Shown in pieces: positions 8,324 through 18,251 of a stretch of 64,000 nucleotides of DNA (its first letter is position 1; each line of letters starts with the position of its first letter). Position numbers and translations under genes: made by a program. The notes beneath the pieces are model-generated. The model searched no databases and was not told where the DNA came from. It saw only the letters and a program-made list of their open reading frames with translations. The DNA comes from Xanthomonas campestris pv. badrii (lineage in GTDB: Bacteria; Pseudomonadota; Gammaproteobacteria; Xanthomonadales; Xanthomonadaceae), in NCBI RefSeq assembly GCF_012848175.1, contig NZ_CP051651.1:2232001-2296000 (forward strand), in the 5' to 3' direction.

Positions 8324-8343
8324 CTGGTCAGCCGGCAGGACGA

Positions 8344-9372
8344 TCAGTCGCCCTGCTGCTTCTGCAGATGCTCCCAACGCTCCTGGGCGTCGATGGTGCG
8401 TTCGGCGGTCAGACGCGCTTCAAGGCGATCCAGGCCGATTTCTTCGCCGGTGTCGACACAGAAGCCGTAATCGCCGGCCTCCAGACGCTTGAGCGTGCTG
8501 TCGATCTTGCCGATCAGCTTGCGATAACGGTCGCGGGTACGCAGTTCCAGCGAGTTCTCGGTTTCGCGGGTGGCACGCTCGGCTTCGTCGCCGATATCGC
8601 GCACTTCTTCGCGCAGGTTTTCGATGGTCTGCTTGGATTCTTCGACCAGGTCGTTGCGCCAGCTCTGCAGCCGCTGACGGAAGTATTCCTGCTGTAGCGT
8701 GCTCATGTACTCCTCGTCCGCCGCAGGCTTGTAGCCCTTGGGCAGGATCGGGCGACCAGTGGCCTCGTCGGTCTTGTACTCGACCACCTTGTACTTTGTC
8801 TTGGGCGCCGAGCTGGACGGCTTGGAGGTCACGGCCACGGCCACCTTGCCGACCGGACGGGTCGCGGCGGGCTTGGCGGGGGATTCGGTTTTGGTTGGCG
8901 TTTTTGCGGAGGATTTCGAAACGGGCACGGGATTCTTAGGTGACGGGGTCGCAGGCTTTGCCGGCTTCGCAGGGACGGCCTTGGGGGCCGGTGCGGGCGC
9001 GGGCTTTTCAGCCTTGACCGGGACTGACTTGGCCGGAGCCGGCTTGGCAGCCGGCTTCGGTACGGACTTGGACGCCACCGGCTTGGCGGCCGGCTTGGCG
9101 GCAGCAGGCGCTGCCTTGGTCGCCGCCGGCTTGGCAGCGGTCGTCTTGGCGACAGGTTTCACGGGCTTGGTGGCTGCGGGCTTGGCAGCCGGCGCCTTCT
9201 TGGCAACGGCCTTGGTCGCGGGTGCCTTCTTGGCAGCAGGCTGCTTGGCGACCGACGTGGCCTTCTTGGCGGCCGGTTTTGCAGCAGCGGGCGCCGCTGC
9301 CTTCTTCGCAACGGGTTTGGCGGACTTCTTGGCGGCCTGGACGGCCTTTTTTGCAGGTTTTTTAGCAGCCAC
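8344..9372 (-). CDS. dksA: DksA/TraR-family protein with Lys/Ala/Pro-rich N-terminal tail
   Basis: 342 residues, about twice the size of E. coli DksA (151). Residues 1 to ~185 are a basic low-complexity tail of KKPA/AAKP units like histone H1 or AlgP. The DksA core spans about 220-342, with a coiled coil and a tip reading DEAERA where E. coli has DPVDRA. The four zinc-ligand positions read C-T-T-A: only Cys305 is kept, so a classical zinc finger cannot form. DksA binds in the RNA polymerase secondary channel and works with ppGpp; that role is inferred here from the core alone. GTG start at 9372 with AAGGAAG about 10 bases upstream. A well-formed terminator follows. Confidence 0.85.
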   Translation of the reverse strand: MAAKKPAKKAVQAAKKSAKPVAKKAAAPAAAKPAAKKATSVAKQPAAKKAPATKAVAKKAPAAKPAATKPVKPVAKTTAAKPAATKAAPAAAKPAAKPVASKSVPKPAAKPAPAKSVPVKAEKPAPAPAPKAVPAKPAKPATPSPKNPVPVSKSSAKTPTKTESPAKPAATRPVGKVAVAVTSKPSSSAPKTKYKVVEYKTDEATGRPILPKGYKPAADEEYMSTLQQEYFRQRLQSWRNDLVEESKQTIENLREEVRDIGDEAERATRETENSLELRTRDRYRKLIGKIDSTLKRLEAGDYGFCVDTGEEIGLDRLEARLTAERTIDAQERWEHLQKQQGD

Positions 9373-9480
9373 GAAACGCTCTTCCTTGGTTCCCCCGGGG
9401 CCCGGGAAAGCGGACCTTTATAACGTACCCCGCGGACCCCCGGCAACCACCTATTAATGCAACTGGCATATCATTGGCAA

Positions 9481-9756
9481 GTGATCTCACGCCTGCTCAT
9501 TGCGCTGTTGCGCTTCTACAAACTGTTCATCAGCCCGCTGCTCGGGCCGCGCTGCCGCTTTGTGCCCAGCTGCTCGGAGTATGCAATGACCGCCATCGGC
9601 CGCTTCGGCCCGCTGCGCGGATGCTGGCTGGCCGCACGCCGGCTCGGCTGCTGCCATCCATTCCATCCAGGCGGTTTCGATCCGGTGCCCGACGCGCCCC
9701 CGCCGTCTTCTTCGCCCTCGCCTTCTTCCTGCCGCTGCAAAGGACCTCATCCATGA
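9481..9756 (+). CDS. yidD: Membrane protein insertion efficiency factor YidD
   Basis: 91-residue small inner-membrane-associated protein that assists YidC-dependent insertion. The family core is present: [26 protein letters not shown] and [16 protein letters not shown] 9481 is preferred because YidD proteins normally begin with the (M/V)ISRLLI segment; ATG 9457 would add eight atypical residues. Neither start has a good Shine-Dalgarno. The C-terminus is a short Pro/Ser tail. Its stop overlaps the pyrC ATG (ATGA). In many bacteria yidD sits beside rpmH/rnpA; here it is with pyrC. Confidence 0.9.
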   Translation: MISRLLIALLRFYKLFISPLLGPRCRFVPSCSEYAMTAIGRFGPLRGCWLAARRLGCCHPFHPGGFDPVPDAPPPSSSPSPSSCRCKGPHP

Positions 9757-11102
9757 GCCGAACCCTCATCATCAACGCCCGTCTGGTCAATGAAGGCAAG
9801 GAGTTCGACGCCGATCTCCTGATCGAGAGCGGCCGCATCGCCAGGATCGACAGCAAGATCACGCCTGCCGCCGGCGACACCGTGGTGGACGCAGCCGGGC
9901 GCTGGGTGCTGCCGGGCATGATCGACGACCAGGTGCACTTCCGTGAGCCGGGCCTGACCCACAAGGGCGACATCGCCACCGAATCCGGCGCCGCCGTGGC
10001 CGGTGGCCTGACCAGCTTCATGGACATGCCCAATACCAACCCGCCGACCCTGGACGCGGCCGCGCTGCAGTCCAAGTACGACGCGGCCGCCGGGCGCGCC
10101 TGGGCCAACTACGGCTTCTACATGGGTGCCAGCAACGACAACCTGGCCCACATCCAGTCGCTGGACCCCAAGACCGCGCCGGGCATCAAGGTGTTCATGG
10201 GCGCCTCCACCGGCAACATGCTGGTCGACAACCCCGAGACGCTGGACGCGATCTTCCGCGACGCGCCGACACCGATCATCACCCACTGCGAAGACACCCC
10301 CACCATCGACGCGACGATGGCGCAGTACAAGGACACCTACGGCGATGCGCTGACGCCGGACATGCACCCGGACATCCGCTCGCGGCAGGCCTGCCTGAAG
10401 TCCTCGCAGCTGGCGGTGTCGCTGGCACGCAAGCACAACACCCGCCTGCACGTACTGCACATCTCCACCGCCGACGAGTTGGGGTTGTTCGAGGCCGGCC
10501 CGCTGGTCGATGCCGACGGCAAGCTGCGCAAGCGCATCACCGCCGAGACCTGCATCCACTTCCTGCGCTTCGACCGCAGCGATTACGCGCGGCTGGGCAA
10601 CCTGATCAAGTGCAATCCCGCGATCAAGGATCCCGAGGACCGCCTGGCGCTGATCCAGGCGCTGGCCGACGACGTGATCGACGTGCTCGCCACCGACCAC
10701 GCCCCGCACACCTGGGAAGAAAAGCAGAAGCCGTACGCACAGGCGCCCTCCGGCCTGCCATTGGTGCAGTACGCGTTGGTGGCCGCACTGGAGCTGGTGC
10801 ATGAAGGCAAGCTGCCGATCACCCGCATCGTGCAGAAGTTCGCGCATGCGCCAGCGCAGCTATTCGATGTAGAACAGCGCGGCTTCCTGCGCGAGGGCTA
10901 CTTCGCCGATCTGGTGATGATCGACAACACGCCGTTCACCGTGAAGCGCGAGCAGGTGTTGTCCAAGTGCGGCTGGTCGCCGTTCGAGGGCACCACCTTT
11001 CGTTCGCGCATCGCCGCAACCTGGGTCAACGGGCAACAGGTGTGGGACGGCGAGCAATTGGTCGGCAGCGCCGCCGGCCAGCGCCTGACCTTCGACCGCT
11101 GA
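9753..11102 (+). CDS. pyrC: Dihydroorotase, [10 protein letters not shown] subfamily
   Basis: Cyclises carbamoyl aspartate to dihydroorotate in pyrimidine synthesis. It has 449 residues in an amidohydrolase fold. Candidate metal or active-site residues are Lys146 (GIKVFMG), His178 (THCED), His236 (HVLHIS) and Asp315 (ATDHAPH). The usual metal motif H-x-H near residue 60 is Gln60-x-His62 here ([10 protein letters not shown]). As I recall, this replacement is shared by a whole subfamily and is not a private mutation. ATG 9753 has AAGGA upstream and overlaps the yidD stop. It is followed without a gap by the M23 peptidase gene. Confidence 0.92.
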   Translation: MSRTLIINARLVNEGKEFDADLLIESGRIARIDSKITPAAGDTVVDAAGRWVLPGMIDDQVHFREPGLTHKGDIATESGAAVAGGLTSFMDMPNTNPPTLDAAALQSKYDAAAGRAWANYGFYMGASNDNLAHIQSLDPKTAPGIKVFMGASTGNMLVDNPETLDAIFRDAPTPIITHCEDTPTIDATMAQYKDTYGDALTPDMHPDIRSRQACLKSSQLAVSLARKHNTRLHVLHISTADELGLFEAGPLVDADGKLRKRITAETCIHFLRFDRSDYARLGNLIKCNPAIKDPEDRLALIQALADDVIDVLATDHAPHTWEEKQKPYAQAPSGLPLVQYALVAALELVHEGKLPITRIVQKFAHAPAQLFDVEQRGFLREGYFADLVMIDNTPFTVKREQVLSKCGWSPFEGTTFRSRIAATWVNGQQVWDGEQLVGSAAGQRLTFDR

Positions 11103-11947
11103 TGCGTGCAGCCTTCTTTGGTGCATGGCTGGCGCTGGTGCCGGCCATGATGAGTGCAGGTGCGGTGCAGGCGCAGGCGCAGGCCACAAGCGAGGCTGGC
11201 GTGGTGTTCCCGGCCAGCGCGTCGCAGGGTGCGATGGTGATCGGCAAGGTGCCGGCCGGCAGCAAGGTGCAGTACGCCGGCCGTTACCTGCGGGTCAGCG
11301 GCTATGGCAGCGTGGTGTTCGGTATCGGCCGCGATGCCACTGGCCCGTTGCAGGTGCGCATCACCCTGCCCGACGGCAGCCAGCGCACCGCCAGTGTGGC
11401 AGTGACGCCGCGCGACTGGCCCACCGAGCGCGTCAACGGCGTACCGCCCAAGACCGTCAATCCGCCAGCGGCGATTGCCGAGCGCATCAAGCGTGAGCAG
11501 GCACAGGTGACTGCGGCGCGCGATCGCGACGATGCACGCCCGGATTTTGCGCAACCCTTCATCTGGCCGGTGCAGGGCCGCATCAGCGGCCGCTTCGGTA
11601 ACGCGCGGGTCTACAACGGTCAGCCGGGCGCCGGCCATTCCGGCATGGACATTGCCGTGCCCACCGGCACACCGGTCAAGGCGCCGGCTGCCGGCGTGGT
11701 GACCTTTGCCGCACCGGATCTCTATCTGACCGGTGGCACGGTGCTGCTCGATCACGGTTTCGGCATCAGCTCCAACTTCCTGCATCTGTCGCGGATCGAC
11801 GTGAAGGTCGGCGATCGCGTCGAACAAGGCCAGGTGATTGCGGCGGTGGGCGCAACCGGGCGTGCGACCGGGCCGCATCTGCATTGGGGGATGAATTGGT
11901 TCGATGTGCGGATCGATCCGCTGCTGGTACTTGAGCGCGGGAAGTAG
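11102..11947 (+). CDS. Secreted M23-family peptidase (LytM-type)
   Basis: 281-residue protein with a signal peptide (residues 1 to ~26, ending VQAQA), so periplasmic or envelope-located. The C-terminal M23 domain has all zinc and catalytic residues: His179 and Asp183 in GHSGMD, His228 (LHL), and the H-L-H motif 259-261. It therefore looks like an active peptidoglycan endopeptidase rather than an EnvC-type activator. The N-terminal ~120 residues form a beta-rich region before the catalytic domain. The start overlaps the pyrC stop (TGATG), suggesting yidD-pyrC-peptidase is one transcript. Confidence 0.9.
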   Translation: MRAAFFGAWLALVPAMMSAGAVQAQAQATSEAGVVFPASASQGAMVIGKVPAGSKVQYAGRYLRVSGYGSVVFGIGRDATGPLQVRITLPDGSQRTASVAVTPRDWPTERVNGVPPKTVNPPAAIAERIKREQAQVTAARDRDDARPDFAQPFIWPVQGRISGRFGNARVYNGQPGAGHSGMDIAVPTGTPVKAPAAGVVTFAAPDLYLTGGTVLLDHGFGISSNFLHLSRIDVKVGDRVEQGQVIAAVGATGRATGPHLHWGMNWFDVRIDPLLVLERGK

Positions 11948-11963
11948 TTTTTGGCTGTGGTTT

Positions 11964-12114
11964 TCTTCTCCCATCGGGACATGGTCCTCCTTCATGGGGG
12001 AGAAGGTGCCCCGAAGGGGCGGATGAGGGTACGGGCGAAGCCTCGTGCGTCTTGGGTGCAAGAGGGCTTCGCCCCGTACCCTCACCCCAACCCCTCTCCC
12101 GGAGGGAGAGGGGC
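11964..12114. repeat. Composite hairpin repeat element, copy 3
   Basis: About 150 bp with the same plan as 5919 and 6140: an outer CTTCTCCC...GGGAGAAG hairpin, inner inverted arms (GATGAGGGTACGGGCGAAGC / GCTTCGCCCCGTACCCTCACC) and a terminal CCCCTCTCCCGGAGGGAGAGGGG hairpin. It lies after the peptidase gene and may also end its transcript. The rest of the gap to 12333 shows no gene; it must hold the promoter of the eut cluster. Confidence 0.8.
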
Positions 12115-12333
12115 TCTGGCTGCGTCCTGATCGTTGCCAGGCTTGGAACACAGCAGATACCCGCAGCCGCCACCTACCCGTTGTGCGTGTGTTCGCCAAC
12201 AGGCTTTGGGGTATAACCGGAGCGACCGTCGAGCGTCGCTGTAGGCGAACGCTTGGCTGCTGACGGTCGGTCCGTCGCTTCGGCGTCGGGCGTGCTTCAT
12301 CTCCCCTCCCCCAGACCGCAGGAGATGTGCGAC

Positions 12334-13689
12334 ATGCGCAACGAGCAACTCAAGCCGACCCTGGGCACCTGGCAGCTGTGGGGAATCGCCGTGGGCCTGG
12401 TGATTTCCGGCGAGTATTTCGGCTGGAGCTATGGCTGGGGCACTGCCGGCACGCTCGGCTTCCTGGTCACCACCCTGCTGGTGGCAGTGATGTACACCTG
12501 CTTCATCTTCAGTTTTACCGAGCTGACCACGGCCATTCCCAATGCCGGTGGACCGTTCGCCTACAGCCTGCGCGCATTTGGTACCCACGGCGGCATGCTC
12601 GCCGGCCTGGCCACGCTGATCGAATTCGTGTTCGCGCCACCGGCCATCGCGATGGCGATCGGTGCGTACTTGAATGTGCAATACCCCACGCTGGATCCGC
12701 GCGTGGCCGCCATTGGCGCGTATCTGGTGTTCATGAGCTTGAACATCGTCGGCGTGGCGATCGCGGCCACCTTCGAGCTGATCGTCACCCTGCTCGCAGT
12801 GATCGAACTATTGGTCTTCATGGGCGTGGTGGCACCGGGTTTCAGCGTGGCGCGCTTCGCCGCCAATGGCTGGGCCGGCAGCGACGTGTTCGGCCCGGCG
12901 GCGATTTCCGGCATCTTTGCGGCGATTCCGTTCGCGATCTGGTTCTTCCTGGCGATCGAAGGCGCGGCGATGGCCGCAGAAGAAGCCAAGGACCCCAGGC
13001 GCACCATCCCGCGCGCCTACATCGCCGGCATTGCCACCCTGGTGGTGCTCGCGCTGGGGGTGATGGTGTTTGCCGGCGGCGTGGGCGACTGGCGCCAGCT
13101 GTCCAACATCAACGACCCGCTGCCGCAGGCGATGAAGGCGGTGGTCGGCAACAGCTCGACCTGGCTGCACATGCTGGTGTGGATCGGTCTGTTCGGGCTG
13201 GTAGCCAGTTTCCACGGCATCATCCTGGGCTACTCGCGGCAATTCTTCGCACTGGCGCGCGCCGGCTTCCTGCCGCACGGGCTGGCCACGCTGTCGCGCT
13301 TCCGCACCCCGCACCGGGCGATCCTGGCCGGCGGCGTCATCGGCATCGCCGCGATCTGCAGCGACAGCGTGGTCAAGATCCAGGGCATGTCGCTGACCGC
13401 GGCAATGATCACCATGTCGGTGTTCGGCGCCATCGTGATGTATGTGATGAGCATGCTGAGCCTGTTCAAGCTACGACGCAGCGAACCGGGACTGGAGCGC
13501 AGCTTCCGCGCACCGGGGTATCCGGTGGTGCCGGCGATCGCCTTGCTGCTGGCGCTGGTGTGCCTGGTCGCCATGGTGTGGTTCAACCCGATCGTGGCGC
13601 TGATCTTCGTTGGGCTGCTGCTGTTTGGCGCAGCGTGCTGCGTGCTGAGTCTGCGCAGCCAGGCCTCCGCGGCGGCGAGCAGCAGATGA
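12334..13689 (+). CDS. eat: Ethanolamine permease, APC superfamily
   Basis: 451-residue inner-membrane amino acid/polyamine-type transporter with about 12 hydrophobic segments. Near the N-terminus it has the GEYFGWSYGW block typical of ethanolamine permeases. ATG 12334 is chosen because AGGAG lies 9 bases upstream; ATG 12325 overlaps that site. Its stop overlaps the eutB start (ATGA). The substrate call is supported by the two ethanolamine ammonia-lyase genes that follow. No regulator gene (such as eutR) is adjacent. Confidence 0.92.
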   Translation: MRNEQLKPTLGTWQLWGIAVGLVISGEYFGWSYGWGTAGTLGFLVTTLLVAVMYTCFIFSFTELTTAIPNAGGPFAYSLRAFGTHGGMLAGLATLIEFVFAPPAIAMAIGAYLNVQYPTLDPRVAAIGAYLVFMSLNIVGVAIAATFELIVTLLAVIELLVFMGVVAPGFSVARFAANGWAGSDVFGPAAISGIFAAIPFAIWFFLAIEGAAMAAEEAKDPRRTIPRAYIAGIATLVVLALGVMVFAGGVGDWRQLSNINDPLPQAMKAVVGNSSTWLHMLVWIGLFGLVASFHGIILGYSRQFFALARAGFLPHGLATLSRFRTPHRAILAGGVIGIAAICSDSVVKIQGMSLTAAMITMSVFGAIVMYVMSMLSLFKLRRSEPGLERSFRAPGYPVVPAIALLLALVCLVAMVWFNPIVALIFVGLLLFGAACCVLSLRSQASAAASSR

Positions 13690-15098
13690 GCGGTTTTGCG
13701 TTCACGGCAGGCGGCGAGCAGTTCCGGTTTGCCGACCTCAAGACCCTGCTGGCCAAGGCCACGCCAGCGCGCTCGGGCGATCAGTTGGCCGGGCTGGCAG
13801 CCGAATCGGGGCTGCAGCGCGTGGCCGCGCAGATGGCGCTGGCCGATCTGCCGCTGCGGCATTTCCTCGACGAAGCGGTGGTGCCTTATGAATCGGACGA
13901 AGTCACCCGGCTGATCATCGACCAGCACGATGCGGCGGCGTTCGCTGCTGTGGCGCATCTCACCGTTGGCGGCTTGCGCGACTGGTTGTTGAGCGCGCAG
14001 GCCGACGAAGCCGCGCTGACGGCCCTGGCCCCAGGGCTGACGCCGGAGATGGTGGCCGCGGTATCCAAGCTGATGCGGGTGCAGGACCTGATCCTGGTGG
14101 CACAGAAAACCCGCGTGGTCACTGCCTTTCGCAATACGCTGGGACTGCGCGGGCGCCTGTCCACCCGGCTGCAGCCCAACCATCCCACCGACGATGCCAC
14201 CGGCATCGCCGCCAGCGTGCTGGATGGCCTGTTGTATGGCAACGGCGATGCAGTGATCGGCATCAATCCGGCCAGCGACAGCCTGGCCGCCACCAGCGCC
14301 TTGCTGCGCATGCTCGATGCGGTGATCACCGGCTACCAGATCCCTACCCAGTCGTGCGTACTGGCGCACATCACCACCACCATCGAGGCGATCGGCCGCG
14401 GTGTGCCAGTGGATCTGGTGTTCCAGTCCATCGCCGGCACCGAAGCGGCCAATGCCAGCTTCGGTATCGATCTGGCGCTATTGCGCGAGGGCTACGAGGC
14501 GGGTCTGTCGCTGCGCCGCGGCAGCGTGGGCGACAACGTGATGTATTTCGAAACCGGCCAGGGCAGCGCGCTGTCGGCCAACGCGCATCACGGTGTGGAT
14601 CAGCAGACCTGCGAAGTGCGCGCCTATGCGGTGGCCCGGCAGTTCAAGCCATTGCTCGTCAACACCGTGGTGGGCTTCATCGGCCCGGAGTATCTCTACG
14701 ACGGCAAGCAGATCATTCGTGCGGGGCTGGAGGATCATTTCTGCGGCAAGTTGCTCGGTGTGCCGATGGGTTGCGATATCTGCTACACCAACCATGCCGA
14801 AGCCGACCAGGACGATATGGATGTCTTGCTGACCCTGCTCGGCACTGCCGGCATCAACTTCATCATGGGCATTCCCGGCTCGGACGATGTGATGCTGAAC
14901 TACCAGACCACGTCATTTCACGATGCGCTGTATGCGCGTCAGGCGCTGGGCCTGCGGGCGGCGCCCGAATTCGAGCAATGGCTGGAACAGCAAGGCATTC
15001 TGCGGCTGCAGGACGATGGCCGTTTCGCACTCGGCAGCGATATTCCTGCGGCGTTTCGCCGTGCGCTCGCGCAACTGCCTGTGGGAACGGCGCAATGA
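13686..15098 (+). CDS. eutB: Ethanolamine ammonia-lyase, large subunit
   Basis: Catalytic alpha subunit of the adenosylcobalamin-dependent lyase that turns ethanolamine into acetaldehyde and ammonia. It has 470 residues, near the usual 450-470, and reads as EutB throughout ([55 protein letters not shown]). It overlaps eat upstream and eutC downstream by four bases each, so the three genes form a tight operon. No microcompartment shell genes are seen, so this is the simple form of the pathway and depends on B12 from elsewhere. Confidence 0.96.
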   Translation: MSGFAFTAGGEQFRFADLKTLLAKATPARSGDQLAGLAAESGLQRVAAQMALADLPLRHFLDEAVVPYESDEVTRLIIDQHDAAAFAAVAHLTVGGLRDWLLSAQADEAALTALAPGLTPEMVAAVSKLMRVQDLILVAQKTRVVTAFRNTLGLRGRLSTRLQPNHPTDDATGIAASVLDGLLYGNGDAVIGINPASDSLAATSALLRMLDAVITGYQIPTQSCVLAHITTTIEAIGRGVPVDLVFQSIAGTEAANASFGIDLALLREGYEAGLSLRRGSVGDNVMYFETGQGSALSANAHHGVDQQTCEVRAYAVARQFKPLLVNTVVGFIGPEYLYDGKQIIRAGLEDHFCGKLLGVPMGCDICYTNHAEADQDDMDVLLTLLGTAGINFIMGIPGSDDVMLNYQTTSFHDALYARQALGLRAAPEFEQWLEQQGILRLQDDGRFALGSDIPAAFRRALAQLPVGTAQ

Positions 15099-15916
15099 GC
15101 AGCCCGGCGACACCTCCCAGCGATGCCTGGGCACGGCTGCGCCAGCTGACACCGGCGCGTATCGCGCTCGGCCGGGTGGGCACCAGCCTGCCCACCGCCG
15201 CCCATCTGGACTTCCAGCTGGCGCATGCCCAGGCACGCGATGCGGTGCATCTGGCGTTGGATGCGGCACCGCTGCAGGCTGCATTGCAACAGCGCGGGCG
15301 CACCAGCGTGCTCCTGCAGAGCGCTGCGCCGGATCGGCACACCTATCTGCAACGCCCGGACCTGGGACGCCGCCTGTCGGATGCCGCAGCCACGCACCTG
15401 CGCGGCCTGGCCGCCGTGCGCGACAAGGGGCGGCACGTGGCAGTGGTGGTGGCCGACGGGCTGTCCGCCCTGGCAGTGCATCGGCATGCCGCATCGATGC
15501 TCGAGCAGATCGATGCGCTGGCCGCACACGAAGGCTGGTCGCTGGCTCCGGTGGTGCTGATCGCGCAAGGGCGCGTTGCGATCGGCGACGAAGTGGGTGA
15601 ATTGCTCGCCGCACACGCGGTGATCGTCCTGATTGGAGAGCGACCCGGACTGAGTTCGCCCGACAGCCTCGGCCTGTATCTGACCTATGCCCCGCGCGTC
15701 GGGCTGACCGATGCGGCGCGCAACTGCATTTCCAATATCCGCACCGAAGGCCTGAGCTATGCGGAGGCCACGCATAAGCTCGCCTACCTGCTACGCGAAG
15801 CATTTCGACGCCGCCTGTCCGGTGTGCAACTCAAGGACGAGGCCGAGCAACCGCGCCTGCCGGCAGGTAGCGCAGATGCCCAGGCACCGCGCAACTTCTT
15901 ACTGCCGGATGATTGA
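15095..15916 (+). CDS. eutC: Ethanolamine ammonia-lyase, small subunit
   Basis: Beta subunit that completes the cobalamin-binding site with EutB. It has 273 residues. Recognisable family blocks are the N-terminal [11 protein letters not shown] and [14 protein letters not shown], the central [13 protein letters not shown], and the C-terminal [27 protein letters not shown] 15095 overlaps the eutB stop. No further eut gene follows; the 180 bp downstream show nothing recognisable. Confidence 0.95.
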   Translation: MSSPATPPSDAWARLRQLTPARIALGRVGTSLPTAAHLDFQLAHAQARDAVHLALDAAPLQAALQQRGRTSVLLQSAAPDRHTYLQRPDLGRRLSDAAATHLRGLAAVRDKGRHVAVVVADGLSALAVHRHAASMLEQIDALAAHEGWSLAPVVLIAQGRVAIGDEVGELLAAHAVIVLIGERPGLSSPDSLGLYLTYAPRVGLTDAARNCISNIRTEGLSYAEATHKLAYLLREAFRRRLSGVQLKDEAEQPRLPAGSADAQAPRNFLLPDD

Positions 15917-16099
15917 TCCCCCACTGCGCTGCCGGTCGAGGCTGGTTCGCGTCTGGAGTGGAGGCAACGCAGTGGCGACAAAAGCGGCCAGGTGCTTTGA
16001 CACCGGCTGAGCCTGCGTTCTCCAACTGGCGGACGGCAAGCGTAGGCCTAGCCCAATACGTCCATCGATTGCGGCCATCCACTCACGCAGCAGACACCA

Positions 16100-16390
16100 T
16101 CAGCGCAGTGCCCCATCGTGCCGATCGCTGGCCGCATACGTGCTGGTACGCAATTCGTTGTCGTGCGGATGACGCAAGGCCTGGCGTACTGCTTCCGGCA
16201 GTGCGTCGACATCCAGCATCACCTTGCCCGAATGCACATCGCGCACCGCCGATGCGGGCAACACGAAATCGCCGCCATTTTCGATATTGATGACAAGTTC
16301 GGCACCGTCATTGCGGATGTCGCGCACCGCGCCTACACCAACCTCACCATCGCGCAGGAAGACCATCTGGCCGATTTCGATCGTTTGCAT
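16100..16390 (-). CDS. Small PRC-barrel-like protein of unknown function
   Basis: 96 residues. ATG 16390 has a strong AGGAGA six to eight bases upstream, a good reason to believe the gene. The N-terminal half (GQMVFLRDGEVGVGAVRDI, then LVINIENGGDFVLPASAVRDV) looks like one small beta-barrel of the PRC/DUF2171 type: strand, V-G-x-V turn, strand, then a loop with 'DV' near the end. The C-terminus is hydrophilic. No signal peptide or membrane segment. Neighbours give no functional clue. PRC-barrel assignment is by eye. Confidence 0.72.
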   Translation of the reverse strand: MQTIEIGQMVFLRDGEVGVGAVRDIRNDGAELVINIENGGDFVLPASAVRDVHSGKVMLDVDALPEAVRQALRHPHDNELRTSTYAASDRHDGALR

Positions 16391-16543
16391 GTTGCTTCTC
16401 CTGATAGGCGCACCCCGAAGACGCGCTGCCTCGTGCGCTCGATGATGCCGCCGCGGTCTGTTTGTTCACGGTGAAGCGCGCAAAGGCATGGGTGCGCGCG
16501 CAAGCAGGCGCACCGACAGGGCCGCGCCTGCTAGCCCACATCC

Positions 16544-17032
16544 TCAACGCAGCGGAACGTCCGCCACCTTGTCCTGATAATCCCTCTTGGGGTCGATACC
16601 GAGCAGCACCTTGATACCGGCCAGCAGGCTGGACCCGTTGAGCCAGATCTGGGCGTGATCGGGATCCAGGCGCAGCAGTGCCAGTTTGGGATCGTCCTTG
16701 CCGCCCTCGTACCAGGCAGCCACATACGGATTCCAAAGGCGATCGATCACCGCACGGTCGGTGTCTTCGCGCAACGAACCGCTGATGCTGGCGAACAGAT
16801 CATGGCCCTTGCTGCTGAAAGCGCCGATCACCCGCCGCCCCTGCCCCAGCATTGCAAGCAATGCATTGTCCCTAGATGTGAAAAACCAGATCGGGCCACC
16901 GCTGTCGCCTTCGATCTGCGCGGTCATCGGACGTGCATGACCGTCTTCCACACCATCCAGGCCCAGCATCACGGTGCGATCGGATTTCAAGGCTTTCCAG
17001 AATTTGTCCTGCAGCTCTGTGGGATCGGTCAT
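16544..17032 (-). CDS. FMN-binding split-barrel protein (general stress protein 26-like)
   Basis: 162 residues, the length of the pyridoxamine-5'-phosphate-oxidase-like stress proteins. The fold is suggested by RTVMLGLDG, then PIWFFTSRDNALL, VIGAFSSKGHDLFASISG, RLWNPYVAAWYEGGKDDPKLALLRLD and AQIWLNG. Members of this family bind FMN or FAD; no pathway is known. Several in-frame ATGs exist. ATG 17032 has AGGA eight bases upstream and fits the family start (MTDPTELQDKFW). The gene is alone, divergent from the pectinesterase remnant. Confidence 0.85.
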   Translation of the reverse strand: MTDPTELQDKFWKALKSDRTVMLGLDGVEDGHARPMTAQIEGDSGGPIWFFTSRDNALLAMLGQGRRVIGAFSSKGHDLFASISGSLREDTDRAVIDRLWNPYVAAWYEGGKDDPKLALLRLDPDHAQIWLNGSSLLAGIKVLLGIDPKRDYQDKVADVPLR

Positions 17033-17210
17033 TTGCATTCCTGACATGCGCGTCTTACGCGGGTGATCGAGTCTGGAAGGCCGCGTGCCCACGGCATGTG
17101 ATGACCAGCGCGTTGCATCGCCGCATCGATTCACGTGAGTACGCATGCGGGGGATGCACGTTGCGACCTGGTCCGGATTCCAAGCGTGACCACTCAGCAC
17201 ATCCTGCACA

Positions 17211-18077
17211 TTGCTTCGCTTCAAGGCGGGCACCTATACCGAGCTCGTGTGCGTTCCCACCAATGCACCGCCATTGACGGTGTTCGGGCTTGGCGCGTCT
17301 GTCGGCGATACCGTCATCCGTTTCAACAACGCCAACCCCACGCCCAAGCCAGCCGGCACCGCGAGCCATGCCTGTGCCAGCAATGGGTCGGCCACCACAG
17401 TGGGCACCTCCAACAGCGCGACGGTGACGGTGCGCGCCGCCGACTTCCAGGCACGCCATTTGCGCATCGACAACAACTATGTCGAAGGCACTTACACCGA
17501 CAACAACCCGTCGGCAGTCGCACTGGCGGTACGCGGCGACAAGGCCAGTTTCGAGGACGTGGTGATCACCGGCAACCAGGACACCTTGTTGATCAGTGCG
17601 ACCAACGCAGCCAACGTGATACGTGCGTATTTCAAGAACAGCACGATCGATGGCGATGTGGACTTCATCTTCGGCTCGGGTATCGGCGTGTTCGACAAAG
17701 CCACCATCCGCTCCATCGGTGCGCGCCTGGGCAGCAGCCGTGGCGGCTACATCTTTGCGCCCAGCACGCGGCCAGACAGCACTTATGGCTTCCTGGCCAT
17801 CAACAGCGGTTTTGTCGCCGTCTCCGGCTCACCCGACAACCAGACCTACCTGGGTCGTGCCTGGGATGAAGGTGTCAGCAGCCTGAGCGCGTACGTCAAC
17901 GGCACATCGCCCAATGGCCAGGTCACCGTACGCGACTCCACCCTGGGCAGCCACATCCGCAAGACCGCACCCTGGAACGCTTCCACTGCAAGCCGGCCTT
18001 TCTGCGTCAGCAGTTGCAGCAACTCGCCCAACCGCTTCTACGAGTACGGCAACAGCGGAGCTGGCGCCGCCAACTGA
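17211..18077 (+). pseudogene. Pectinesterase (CE8), 5'-truncated
   Basis: The frame opens abruptly inside a pectin methylesterase (KAGTYTELVCVP, the conserved G-x-Y-x-E block) and runs about 288 codons to a normal end. The central active-site blocks are all present: GNQDTLL, GDVDFIFG and YLGRAW. Missing are the signal peptide and roughly the first 100 residues, including the first helical-coil turns; the frame is closed by a TGA at 17187-17189. The first codon available is TTG with no ribosome site. Without a secretion signal it cannot reach pectin, so it is most likely inactive. It sits directly upstream of the polygalacturonase gene. Confidence 0.85.
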
Positions 18078-18251
18078 CTCGCGGCGCGCAGCGGCACGCA
18101 GTCCACCATCGCGCCGCATCAGCAGCGTCGATTGCTAGCTTGCACGAAGCGCTTGTTGGCATCCGCGCGATGCGGCGTGCGAACAGGCGCTTTTTTCACA
18201 GACATCGACTGACGCCGGCACGCAAACAGACCGCAACCAAACAAGGTTTTC

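Noticed and set aside
12327..15098. Single 923-codon frame suggesting an eat-eutB fusion
   Set aside because: The first half is a shadow frame of eat; eutB has its own ATG at 13686 and ordinary length.
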